This document shows positions 53,707 through 61,334 of a DNA stretch of 64,000 bases, in pieces. Position 1 is the first letter of the stretch. The number at the start of each line of letters is the position of its first letter. A model generated the notes under the pieces. That model saw only the letters and a program-made list of their open reading frames with translations. It had not been told where the DNA came from and made no database searches. The position numbers were made by a program, and so were the translations under genes. This DNA is from Rossellomorea sp036867415 (lineage in GTDB: Bacteria > Bacillota > Bacilli > Bacillales > Bacillaceae_B), in contig NZ_JBAJHU010000006.1 of assembly GCF_036867415.1 (NCBI RefSeq), forward strand, positions 1 through 64,000. Direction: 5' to 3'.

Positions 53707-53747
53707 GCCGCCTTGAATGATTCGTTCATTCCCTGGCGGCTTTTTTT
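53707..53747 (+). terminator. Terminator after the N-acetyltransferase gene
   Basis: GCCGCC and GGCGGC outer arms with inner GAATGA/TTCATT, followed by TTTTTTT. Confidence 0.88.
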
Positions 53748-53835
53748 GTTATGGAGTATGGCGTCCAACGTCACTATGGATTTGGGCGGTGCCTCATGAA
53801 ATGTATCAAATTTCACTCCTTAAGAACTACTCTAA

Positions 53836-54291
53836 TCATGGTTTAAGAATCATAAAGATAAAGAGAAGCAGTCCGAGCGATGAAGCAAGATAGAATCGTC
53901 GATAAATACTTACGAGTGCGGTTTGAATTTCTTCAGGAGGAGCGCCGGTAAGCTCGAGGTTTTCCGGCTGATCAAGCCATTCGTTCACCTTCTTTGCAGG
54001 AGGAGTGATAAAGCCGATCACGATGATTTGGATGAGTATATAGAGAATGAGAGAACCAAGAAGCCATAGTTGAGTGAACGGTCCGTATTCTCCCACCAGG
54101 AACAGGGCAATCCCTGTCAAAACTGCAATACTTCCGCCTATTTTTGGGAAGAATTCTAATAACCTCATGTAGTTCATCGCAATGCGCAATTCCCCTACAT
54201 TCTTATTCGGTTTCGTCAAAAGGTGGGCGAAGAACGTCGGTCCGATTCCGACAATGGCGGAAAGCACGTGGATCAGTATCAATACGCTCAT
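53836..54291 (-). CDS. DUF2269 family integral membrane protein
   Basis: 151 aa with four TM helices. The first (MSVLILIHVLSAIVGIGPTFF) has the His and Gly positions typical of DUF2269; TM2-3 lie around residues 45-95 and TM4 at the C-terminus (YLASSLGLLLFIFMIL). Start ATG 54291 with GGGAGGT on the minus strand, six codons inside the longest frame. Function unknown. Confidence 0.82.
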   Translation of the reverse strand: MSVLILIHVLSAIVGIGPTFFAHLLTKPNKNVGELRIAMNYMRLLEFFPKIGGSIAVLTGIALFLVGEYGPFTQLWLLGSLILYILIQIIVIGFITPPAKKVNEWLDQPENLELTGAPPEEIQTALVSIYRRFYLASSLGLLLFIFMILKP

Positions 54292-54614
54292 AAATGACCT
54301 CCCATACACGATATTTAAATTCTCTTATTATTACGCAGCATGTGGAATATTTATGAAAAGAAAGAACGGTTTCTGCAAAAGTCATAAAACCTTCTAGAAA
54401 TGCCTGTAATTTTATTAGATTTTTTTCATGAAAAGAGTTATGATATTGAGCGGTAGATGCTTATTGGTGAAACCAGGGCACTATGTGCATGTATGAAAGA
54501 AGGACCTTACGTAATATTGCAAGTTCAGTCTGATTTTAATATGATGTTAAAAGATGGAATTACAACATAACTCCGAGATCAGGGAATTTAAACTAAAGAT
54601 TAGGATGATGGGGT
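54292..54614. other. Intergenic region between divergent DUF2269 and dgkB genes
   Basis: 323 bp, AT-rich. Apart from a small palindrome TTTTCATGAAAA near 54423 followed by a -10-like TATGAT at 54439, I see no gene, repeat or terminator. Confidence 0.4.
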
Positions 54615-55529
54615 ATGAAACGCGCAAGAATCATTTACAATCCTACTTCAGGCCGGGAGCTCTTCAAAAAGCATCTTGCCGAGGTATTAATTAAACTTGA
54701 ACAAGCAGGGTTCGAAACGTCCGTTCACGCCACTATCTGTGAGGGTGACGCTACAGAAGCGGCGCGAATCGCTGTCGAGCGTAAATATGATATTGTTGTT
54801 GCTGCAGGCGGTGACGGCACGCTGAATGAAGTTGTGAACGGTTTGGCGGAACAGGACTACCGTCCGAAGCTGGGAATCGTACCGATGGGAACGACCAATG
54901 ACTTCGCGCGGGCACTTCACATACCAAGAGATATCGGACAGGCTATCGATGTCATCACAAAAGGTGAATCCATACCGGTTGACATCGGCCGCATGAATGA
55001 GCGCTATTTCATCAATATCGCGGGTGGCGGCCGAATCACGGAATTAACATACGAAGTACCGAGCAAACTCAAGACCATGATGGGCCAGCTTGCTTATTAT
55101 CTGAAAGGGATTGAAATGCTGCCTTCCATCAAACCGACAGATGTATCGATCGAATATGACGGAAAACTATTTGAAGGTGAAGCGATGCTATTCTTGATCG
55201 GACTTACCAATTCGGTCGGCGGCTTTGAGAAACTCGCACCGGATGCGTCCATCAACGACGGCTTATTCTCTCTCTTGATTCTCAAGAAAACAAATCTTGC
55301 TGAATTCATTCGCATCGCCACACTTGCCGTACGCGGAGAGCATGTGAAGGACCCGAACGTCATCTACACCCAAGCGAACCGAATCAAGATTCACGCCAAA
55401 GAAAAAGTGCAGCTGAACGTGGACGGCGAACTGGGAGGCGTCCTGCCTGCCGAATTTGAAAACCTGTACCGCCACCTTCATGTATTTGTCCCCGTGGATA
55501 AGATACGTCCCGAAGATAAGGCGCTATAA
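54615..55529 (+). CDS. dgkB: Diacylglycerol kinase DgkB
   Basis: Soluble/peripheral lipid kinase returning diacylglycerol (from lipoteichoic acid synthesis) to phosphatidic acid. DAGK catalytic domain: RIIYNPTSGRELF at the start, VVAAGGDGTLNEVVNGL as the nucleotide loop (about 60-76), LGIVPMGTTNDFARAL and the C-terminal NVDGELGG. 304 aa. Synteny dgkB then rlmCD matches B. subtilis. Confidence 0.95.
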   Translation: MKRARIIYNPTSGRELFKKHLAEVLIKLEQAGFETSVHATICEGDATEAARIAVERKYDIVVAAGGDGTLNEVVNGLAEQDYRPKLGIVPMGTTNDFARALHIPRDIGQAIDVITKGESIPVDIGRMNERYFINIAGGGRITELTYEVPSKLKTMMGQLAYYLKGIEMLPSIKPTDVSIEYDGKLFEGEAMLFLIGLTNSVGGFEKLAPDASINDGLFSLLILKKTNLAEFIRIATLAVRGEHVKDPNVIYTQANRIKIHAKEKVQLNVDGELGGVLPAEFENLYRHLHVFVPVDKIRPEDKAL

Positions 55530-55532
55530 CGT

Positions 55533-55567
55533 AAAAAGGAATGCCATTTTAACAGGCATTCCTTTTT
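55533..55567. terminator. Bidirectional terminator between dgkB and a convergent gene
   Basis: AAAAAGGAATGCC and GGCATTCCTTTTT are perfect 13-bp arms and serve both convergent genes. Confidence 0.9.
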
Positions 55568-55573
55568 ATATTT

Positions 55574-55924
55574 TTAATGAATTAGTAAAAACACTAAAAA
55601 TGACAATGGGAATCCGATAAGAAACCCCCAGCCGATCTGCTGTTTATGACGGAAGGGCACCTTTCTGACAATGAACGAAAGAACATGTGCGATGATCACA
55701 AAGACAAATGCCCAAATCAGCTGACCAACGACAAATACAAACAAATAAGACAGAATCGATTGTTTGTTCAATACAAGTGACAGCCCGAATCCAATAGTCA
55801 AAGTTAAAAAGGTGATCCCCATCAGAATATAAGGGAGCCACCAGCGGCGTGATTTCAACGTAAAAAGCACACCGAGAAATACGTTGCCTACCAGGATCAG
55901 GTTTACTAAGATGTCTGGTTCCAT
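55574..55924 (-). CDS. Small hypothetical membrane protein
   Basis: 116 aa with four predicted TM helices (about 6-24, 30-52, 58-84 and 95-114) and the basic loop FIVRKVPFRHKQQ before the last. The ribosome site is a modest AGAAGG. No family recognised. Convergent with dgkB. Confidence 0.65.
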   Translation of the reverse strand: MEPDILVNLILVGNVFLGVLFTLKSRRWWLPYILMGITFLTLTIGFGLSLVLNKQSILSYLFVFVVGQLIWAFVFVIIAHVLSFIVRKVPFRHKQQIGWGFLIGFPLSFLVFLLIH

Positions 55925-56144
55925 ATGATCTACCTTCTTTTTATAGTTCTTATTTTAAGATTAATTTAAGAAAGAATGAGGTACAGCATTCCCTATTTTT
56001 TGTACGACTCTTGAAACGAGGTAAGTTTTGACAGGATGCTCAGTTAGTCTCTCTTAAAATATCTTTCTATACTAGCAACTCTCTTCGATTCTTTTCAAGT
56101 GATAACATAAGACTTCCAGAAATAGTCATGAAGGATTGTTTCCC

Positions 56145-56176
56145 AGAGCCTGTCCTTGTGTTAAAGTGGGGAAAAG
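56145..56176. repeat. Dispersed GC-rich repeat remnant
   Basis: GAGCCTGTCCTTGTGTTAAAGTGGGG keeps the TTAAAGTGG centre and a decayed left arm of the 47624 repeat. It lies 38 bp before the next gene. Confidence 0.45.
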
Positions 56177-56213
56177 AAAGTCGGAAGCACAAGTCGATGG
56201 AGGAGTGGATTTC

Positions 56214-56519
56214 ATGTATATCGTTCATTCAACATTCGTCGTCCCTGATGAGAAGGCGGATGAAGTCATCTCGATCTATCATTCACGTTCCGGGCTCGTA
56301 GATGAAGCAGAAGGGTTTCAGCGATTCCTGCTGCTGCAAAATGAAAAGAAGCAGGGGGAAATCACCGTGCATATGGAATGGGATACGAAAGATCATTTCA
56401 TGAAGTGGGTTCAAAGCGAGGATTACAAGCGGATCCATGATCTTGAAAAAAAGTATCCTGACCAGGAACTCGCATCAATCATCCCGTCGATTGATAAGTA
56501 TAAGGTGGTGGCTTACTGA
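56214..56519 (+). CDS. Antibiotic biosynthesis monooxygenase (ABM) domain protein, HmoA-like
   Basis: 101 aa, one ferredoxin-like ABM domain: MYIVHSTFVVPDEKADEVISI, GFQRFLLLQNE and EWDTKDHFMKWVQSEDY. This is the pattern of Bacillus heme-degrading monooxygenases (HmoA/IsdG-like), which release iron from heme; heme binding is not proven by sequence. ATG 56214 has GGAGGAG 8 nt upstream; the longer frame from 56136 lies in repeat sequence. Confidence 0.8.
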   Translation: MYIVHSTFVVPDEKADEVISIYHSRSGLVDEAEGFQRFLLLQNEKKQGEITVHMEWDTKDHFMKWVQSEDYKRIHDLEKKYPDQELASIIPSIDKYKVVAY

Positions 56520-56893
56520 TGGAAAATAAATATAAACCGGTCATTGAAAGCGCGGTAATGAGACTGTATGAGCGCTATCCGGAACTCGAGGAACGCTTCG
56601 GGGAGATGGGAAAGCAGAAATGTTACGAGGACAATGTCCATCATTTTAATTACCTCCAGACCACGGCTGCTGCAGGCGATGAAAAGGTTTTTATCGACTA
56701 TGCACTATGGCTGAACAATGTGTTGATCAGCAGAGGCATGAAATCCGATCATCTAATCGATAACTTTGTCTGTATACTGGAAGCCTTATCCGAAAGCGGC
56801 AGCGAAGAAACTGATGATTTCCAGCATTATTTAAATGCCGGGATCAGGGCCATCCGTGAGAATGATTTAGCACATCAGCTGGAAAGTGAATAA
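56519..56893 (+). CDS. Hypothetical helical protein coupled to the ABM gene
   Basis: 124 aa, all-helical and acidic, with an aromatic/His-rich centre (CYEDNVHHFNYLQ) and LWLNNVLISRGMKSDHLIDNF. The start overlaps the ABM stop (TGATG), so translation is coupled. The layout is reminiscent of four-helix sensor or cobalamin-binding-like bundles, but no family is recognised. The coupling suggests a role linked to the monooxygenase. Confidence 0.7.
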   Translation: MENKYKPVIESAVMRLYERYPELEERFGEMGKQKCYEDNVHHFNYLQTTAAAGDEKVFIDYALWLNNVLISRGMKSDHLIDNFVCILEALSESGSEETDDFQHYLNAGIRAIRENDLAHQLESE

Positions 56894-57019
56894 CGCAGAA
56901 CTGCATCGGAGACGGAATGTGTCCGGTGTTTTCTGTTTTGAAGCTGGATTTCAACATGTTCATCCTTGTATGGTACAATCAGTAGAGTCTTAATTAGGAA
57001 GCAGAAAAGGAAGATCGTT

Positions 57020-58393
57020 ATGAGTAAAAAAACACCTGTTCAAAAGAATGATTATATAGATGACGCATATTTTGAGGATTTAACGCATGACGGTAACGGT
57101 GTGACAAAGGTGGACGGCTATCCCTTGTTCGTTCCCGATGCCCTTCCAGGGGAAGAAGGCAGGGTAAAGGTTGTAAAACCGGGTAAAGGCTACGGCTTCG
57201 GCCGGATGGTGGAACGTACGAAGGAAAGCCACCATCGCCAGGAGCCGCCTTGCCCGATCTACAGGGAATGTGGAGGCTGCCAGATTCAGCACATGACTTA
57301 CGAAGGCCAGCTGCTGGCAAAAGAGAAGAATGTGCGCGATGTGATGCAGCGAATCGGTAAGCTCCAAGCCGTGACGATCCATGAAGTGCTCGGAATGGAA
57401 GAGCCTTGGAGATATCGAAATAAAGCACAGGTACCGGTCGGTGAAAAGGACGGGCGCTTTGTTGCGGGCTTCTATCAGAAAAGAAGTCATGAAATCATCG
57501 ACATGGATAAATGCATCATTCAATATGAAAAAAATGATGAAGTGATCCAGCATGTAAAAAATATCTGCGAAAAGCAGGGAATCCGTCCTTACGATGAAAA
57601 GAAACATAAAGGGACGCTCCGCCATATCATGACCAGAACCGCGTATACAACAGGTGAAGTCATGGTTGTCCTGGTGACAAGAACACTGGAGCTGCCTCAC
57701 AAAAAAGAAATCATTGATGAACTCGTTGCGAACATCGAAGGATTGAAATCCATCGTCCATAATGTGAACGGCAAAAAAACAAATGTGATCATGGGTGACA
57801 CGACACATGTTCTATGGGGTGAGGAAGTCATTCACGATAGGATCGGAGACGTGAAGTTCGCGATTTCCGCACGCTCCTTCTATCAGGTGAACCCTGAACA
57901 AACAAAGGTACTGTACGAAAAAGCATTGGAGTATGCCGATTTAAAAGGAGAAGAAACCGTAATCGATGCCTATTGCGGAATTGGTACGATTTCTCTTTTC
58001 CTTGCTCGGAAAGCCAAGAAGGTGTACGGGGTTGAAATCGTTCCGCAGGCGATCGCGGACGCCAAGCAGAATGCCGCACTCAATCATATGACCAACGTTG
58101 AATTTAAAACCGGTCCCGCTGAAGTCGTCATCCCCGGTTGGTATGAAGATGGGATCAGCGCAGATGTACTTGTGGTCGATCCGCCGAGGAAAGGCTGCGA
58201 TGAAGCGCTTCTCAACACGATTCTTTCCATGAAGCCGAAGAGGGTGGTGTATGTGTCCTGCAACCCTGCAACCCTTGCCCGGGATCTCCGGATTCTCGAA
58301 GACGGCGGCTACAAAACAAAAGAAATCCAGCCGGTGGATATGTTTCCGCAAACGATGCACTGCGAGGCAGTTGCGAAAATCGAATTGGTTTAA
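57020..58393 (+). CDS. rlmD: 23S rRNA (uracil-5-)-methyltransferase RlmD/RlmCD (YefA)
   Basis: SAM-dependent m5U methyltransferase of the TrmA/RumA family; in B. subtilis the single enzyme RlmCD modifies U747 and U1939. N-terminal TRAM domain (about 8-65); 4Fe-4S cysteines in CPIYRECGGC plus one further on; SAM fold with VIDAYCGIGTISLFLA; catalytic DPPRKGCDEA and VSCNPATLARDL. 457 aa. ATG 57020 follows AAAAGGAAG. Confidence 0.94.
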   Translation: MSKKTPVQKNDYIDDAYFEDLTHDGNGVTKVDGYPLFVPDALPGEEGRVKVVKPGKGYGFGRMVERTKESHHRQEPPCPIYRECGGCQIQHMTYEGQLLAKEKNVRDVMQRIGKLQAVTIHEVLGMEEPWRYRNKAQVPVGEKDGRFVAGFYQKRSHEIIDMDKCIIQYEKNDEVIQHVKNICEKQGIRPYDEKKHKGTLRHIMTRTAYTTGEVMVVLVTRTLELPHKKEIIDELVANIEGLKSIVHNVNGKKTNVIMGDTTHVLWGEEVIHDRIGDVKFAISARSFYQVNPEQTKVLYEKALEYADLKGEETVIDAYCGIGTISLFLARKAKKVYGVEIVPQAIADAKQNAALNHMTNVEFKTGPAEVVIPGWYEDGISADVLVVDPPRKGCDEALLNTILSMKPKRVVYVSCNPATLARDLRILEDGGYKTKEIQPVDMFPQTMHCEAVAKIELV

Positions 58394-58398
58394 TCATG

Positions 58399-58430
58399 CA
58401 GAGAGGCCCACGGGCTTCTCTGTATTTTTT
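58399..58430 (+). terminator. Terminator after rlmD
   Basis: CAGAGAGGCCC / GGGCTTCTCTG stem (one mismatch), then TATTTTTT. Confidence 0.85.
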
Positions 58431-58491
58431 ATGCTTCAGCAGTGAGTGACTTTGAATTGAGGGAAGAGGAGGAATTCTGAATGGCAGACGA

Positions 58492-58881
58492 TCAATCTTC
58501 AAGGAGTGACAGCCTGCTCACATTTAATCGATCCTGTCCTCTGGTGACTTTTAATGAATTCACTTTGTCAGGCTTCAAGACAGATAACAAATACTGGATG
58601 GATTTTAAAGGGTCCACCGTATGGCCGCATGTATATCCGTCAAGAGCGGCAAATCCCTTTTCCGGATACGTATGAATGGAAAGGTGGCTTTCTGAAAGAA
58701 CGGCGAAAATCGTGACTCCGTGAGGATCGAACCGATGAGAGTCAATGGAGAGAACCGTTGCACCGCTCACCTTGGCAGCTTCATACACATGTTCCTTGAG
58801 ATATGCAACATCATTGAGCTTTGCGAAATCGACTCCCCATAGATCTGCAATGATATGTCTTCCGAATGTACTGTATTCCAA
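58492..58881 (-). CDS. speD: S-adenosylmethionine decarboxylase proenzyme SpeD (SpeH)
   Basis: Makes the aminopropyl donor decarboxylated SAM for spermidine synthesis. Small class 1b proenzyme (129 aa) that self-cleaves at Glu64-Ser65 in SESHLSIHTYPEKG to form the pyruvoyl group; His70 and Cys85 complete the site. Ribosome site AAAGGAG on the minus strand. It faces away from a spermidine-synthase-like gene 250 bp upstream. Confidence 0.95.
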   Translation of the reverse strand: MEYSTFGRHIIADLWGVDFAKLNDVAYLKEHVYEAAKVSGATVLSIDSHRFDPHGVTIFAVLSESHLSIHTYPEKGFAALDGYTCGHTVDPLKSIQYLLSVLKPDKVNSLKVTRGQDRLNVSRLSLLED

Positions 58882-59133
58882 GTGACTGCTCCTTTCTTTA
58901 AGTGTTTACTTCAGAATATGTACAAGTCATCCCTTTTGCCTGAAAAATGGCTATAATATTTTGAAATTCCATCTTTTAATTGGCATGGCGTTTATCCTCA
59001 AGGGTATATACCCGTTATATTGATAGGCTTGCACCTTATTTTTTCTCAAGTAACTGAAATGGGAGAACTCCTAAGCGGCTCTGAAAATAAACTGGAATAA
59101 GAGACGAAAATAATAACAGGGAAGTGAGACTCA

Positions 59134-60054
59134 TTGGGAAAACAGCATGATGAACCTCATAAGATGAGAGAACAGGATACCTACGGGGATGACTGGGACC
59201 GTGCCGGTCTGAAGGAATTATTGGCAGGGGGCCACGACAGGCTTTATAAAGGAAAAAGCAAGTTTCAGGACATACAGGTCATAAGTGCCAGGGATATCAG
59301 GTTATATTTAAATGAACAGCTGCAATTCAGCTCATTGGATGAAAGGATCTACCACGAAGCGTTTGTCCATGTGCCTTTCGCACTTGGGAAAGCCACTCAG
59401 TCAGTATTGGTTCTGGGCGGTGGAGATGGACTTGCCCTGCGCGAAATCCTGAAGTATTCAAGCGTCAAGGAAGTTGATTTAGTGGATATCGATGGCAAGG
59501 TAGTGGAGCTTGCCAAACAGGTCCCTGTCCTTGCAGAATTAAACGAACAGGCGTTTTTTGATAAAAGAGTGACGGCTCATATCGAGGATGCCAAACTATT
59601 CATAGAAAAGAATAAGAAAGTTTATGATGTGATGATCATTGATTTTCCTGACCCGACAAACGAACTCCTGGCAAGCCTATACGCTAAGGAATTATTTGAG
59701 AAGTTCTACAGCTGTTTGAGTGACGACGGGATCCTCGTATGTCAATCAAACGCTTTGGATGCAACACCAACCGTGTTCTGGAGCATCGGTTTGACCCTTG
59801 AACAAGCAGGATTTCATACCAAACAATACCACACCATCATTCCCTCGTTTGGTGACTGGGGATTTCAAATGGCTGCTAAAAGCGAGATCACGTTACAATT
59901 CCAGACGATCAATGCCCCCTATCGTACCTTGCCCAAAGAACTCTCCACACTGTTCGCCTTTACTCCCGTCTATGAAAAACATAAAGAGAATGCCATCGTC
60001 AATTCAGAATCGGATCTCCGTCTGCATGATATATTCAGGCAAGAAAACGTTTAA
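59134..60054 (+). CDS. Spermidine synthase-like polyamine aminopropyltransferase
   Basis: 306 aa with a Rossmann SAM/dcSAM domain: SVLVLGGGDGLALREILKY, VDLVDIDGKVVELAKQ and YDVMIIDFPDP. The DxPDP motif followed by LLASLYAKELFEKFYSCL resembles the aminopropyltransferase domain of the membrane-anchored long forms more than classical SpeE (DSTDP). There is no TM here, and the first 30 residues are charged. TTG start after GGGAAGTGAG. The divergent speD supports a spermidine role. Substrate specificity is inferred. Confidence 0.82.
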   Translation: MGKQHDEPHKMREQDTYGDDWDRAGLKELLAGGHDRLYKGKSKFQDIQVISARDIRLYLNEQLQFSSLDERIYHEAFVHVPFALGKATQSVLVLGGGDGLALREILKYSSVKEVDLVDIDGKVVELAKQVPVLAELNEQAFFDKRVTAHIEDAKLFIEKNKKVYDVMIIDFPDPTNELLASLYAKELFEKFYSCLSDDGILVCQSNALDATPTVFWSIGLTLEQAGFHTKQYHTIIPSFGDWGFQMAAKSEITLQFQTINAPYRTLPKELSTLFAFTPVYEKHKENAIVNSESDLRLHDIFRQENV

Positions 60055-60077
60055 GTAAGAGGAGCCGTGAAAGATGA

Positions 60078-60101
60078 TTCCACTATGATATAATAGTGGA
60101 A
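60078..60101. promoter_or_regulatory. Promoter -10 inside a perfect dyad before the HTH gene
   Basis: TTCCACTAT and ATAGTGGAA are perfect 9-bp inverted arms with a 6-bp centre. The -10 hexamer TATAAT (60089-60094) lies across the centre. This is an operator-like layout 38 bp upstream of an excisionase-type DNA-binding protein, so autoregulation is plausible. Confidence 0.55.
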
Positions 60102-60138
60102 ATAATAAAAGTAAATAATCACAGTCGAGGCGAAAGAC

Positions 60139-60369
60139 ATGTATCTCACAATAGCAGAAACAGCAGAATACCTATCCCTGCCCGAATCATATATCGAAGT
60201 GCTGATCCACGAAAATAAAATCAGGGCGGTCCATGACGGCGACCAGTATTTAATCTATCGCGAACAATTCAACCAGCACCTCGAGCAAATGGAAACAGCG
60301 AAGAAACAACTGGCCGAATACCTCAGCGAGCCGATTCCGGACGATCCGGATGTGAAGGATGAGGATTGA
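60139..60369 (+). CDS. Excisionase-type (HTH_17/MerR-like) DNA-binding protein
   Basis: 76 aa. Residues 1-48 form the helix-turn-helix_17 fold: MYLTIAETAEYLSLPESYIEVLIHENKIRAV..GDQYLIYREQFNQ. The rest is an acidic helical tail. There is no recombinase nearby, so it is probably a stand-alone regulator and not a phage excisionase. GAGGCGAAAGAC upstream gives only a moderate ribosome site. Confidence 0.8.
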   Translation: MYLTIAETAEYLSLPESYIEVLIHENKIRAVHDGDQYLIYREQFNQHLEQMETAKKQLAEYLSEPIPDDPDVKDED

Positions 60370-60475
60370 GACCGTTTTGATATGGATAGGATGGGAGAGC
60401 TGCTGGATTAAAGTTTGCAGCGTCCCATTCTATTAAAATCAATTGAATTAAGCTGATTTTCAGTGTGAAAGCAGA

Positions 60476-60501
60476 AATTCCATTCAGAATTCAATGGAAT
60501 T
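60476..60501. repeat. Intergenic inverted repeat
   Basis: AATTCCATT and AATGGAATT are perfect 9-bp arms with an 8-bp centre. No T tract follows. Purpose unknown; it lies just before the TCGAC-rich stretch and array E. Confidence 0.4.
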
Positions 60502-60540
60502 AGTGAAGATTGGGACACTTATCGTCTTGAAAGGAAAGGG

Positions 60541-60715
60541 TCGACCGGGAATTGACTGATAGAAAAAGGATCGACAGTAGATCGACCGGGGAATCGTGCC
60601 GGTTTCAGGATAATTGAGCCAGTTTCAAATTAATTGCGCTGCGAAATCGATTAATTGAGCCACATTCTCATTTATTAAGAGCCGGTTATGGATTAATTGA
60701 GCTACATGTCGAAAT
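60541..60715. repeat. Phased short repeat array E (TAATTGAGCC core, 20-22 bp period)
   Basis: GAGCC-type cores, mostly within TTAATTGAGCC, lie at 60616, 60636, 60657, 60679 and 60699 (steps 20, 21, 22, 20). Just upstream T(C/T)GAC motifs at 60541, 60552, 60571 and 60582 are spaced 11, 19 and 11 bp, again multiples of a helical turn. No gene is seen in 60370-60816. Confidence 0.7.
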
Positions 60716-60816
60716 ATCGCTAGCCCAGGCAAACACCCTTTTACAGGAAAACTAAATAGAGTATCAATACAAACCAATATCCAAATACACACTATATCCA
60801 AGTCAGGAGAAATCAT

Positions 60817-61008
60817 ATGAACGGTCAACAACGAGCAAATATCAAACCAGGACTTCAAGTTGAAATCGTACTGAAAAAAGACCAGCGCACGGGGAAACTG
60901 ACCAGTGGAGTTGTAAAAGACATCCTCACAAACTCAGCGAACCACCCTCACGGCATCAAGGTGAGGCTGGAAGACGGGCAAGTGGGCAGGGTTAAAAACG
61001 TCCTCTAA
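60817..61008 (+). CDS. YwbE family protein
   Basis: 63-aa basic small protein: RANIKPGLQVEIVLKKDQRTG, LTSGVVKDILTNSANHPHGI and VRLEDGQVGRVKNVL span almost the whole chain and match YwbE (DUF2196), an SH3-like beta barrel of unknown function. CAGGAG is 8 nt upstream of the ATG. Confidence 0.92.
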   Translation: MNGQQRANIKPGLQVEIVLKKDQRTGKLTSGVVKDILTNSANHPHGIKVRLEDGQVGRVKNVL

Positions 61009-61025
61009 TCGAAGGAAAACAAAAG

Positions 61026-61073
61026 ATCGCGGACGGGCCGTTACCATGGTAAAGGCCCGTCCCGCGATTTTTT
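61026..61073 (+). terminator. ywbE terminator made from a dispersed GC-rich repeat
   Basis: ATCGCGGACGGGCC (61026-61039) pairs with GGCCCGTCCCGCGAT (61054-61068, one bulge), with an inner TTACC/GGTAA, followed by TTTTTT. The arms belong to the dispersed GTCCC repeat family. Confidence 0.88.
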
Positions 61074-61082
61074 AATTGGACT

Positions 61083-61178
61083 GTCCGTCCCGGTGCCAGG
61101 CACAAAACAGCTGATTTGTGCCTGGCACCGTTCGTTTATGTGTACCAGGTACAAGCAGCCGGTCCTGTACCAGGTACA
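61083..61178. repeat. Cluster of GTGCCAGGCAC and GTACCAGGTAC palindromic repeats
   Basis: GTCCGTCCC leads into a perfect 16-bp inverted repeat, CGGTGCCAGGCACAAA (61091-61106) with its complement at 61115-61130. Two copies of the palindrome TGTACCAGGTACA follow at 61141-61153 and 61166-61178. Such motifs are dispersed in Bacillaceae genomes. The rest of 61179-61283 shows nothing else. Confidence 0.7.
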
Positions 61179-61283
61179 CCACAAGTAAGTCGACTGCCAC
61201 ACGGAACCCCCCTGCTGGGCCAAGAGCCCCGCCAGCACTACCCTCCAGCTACCCGGCGCTACATAACCCCAACCAACCAAATC

Positions 61284-61316
61284 AAAAAACCCCAAACTCC
61301 CTGAAAGAGTCTGAGG
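61284..61316 (-). terminator. Terminator of the 5-oxoproline/NRAMP operon
   Basis: On the minus strand CCTCAGACTC pairs with GAGTTTGGGG (with G-U pairs) and is followed by TTTTTTG. It lies 19 bp past the transporter stop. Confidence 0.72.
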
Positions 61317-61334
61317 TCTCTGCATAACCCTTGC

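Noticed and set aside
57080..57808. 242-aa minus-strand ORF
   Set aside because: It lies fully inside the rlmD gene antisense, has no ribosome site and a composition typical of a shadow frame.
61116..61327. Two overlapping Pro-rich plus-strand ORFs
   Set aside because: They cover the palindromic repeats and the minus-strand terminator and have no ribosome-binding site.
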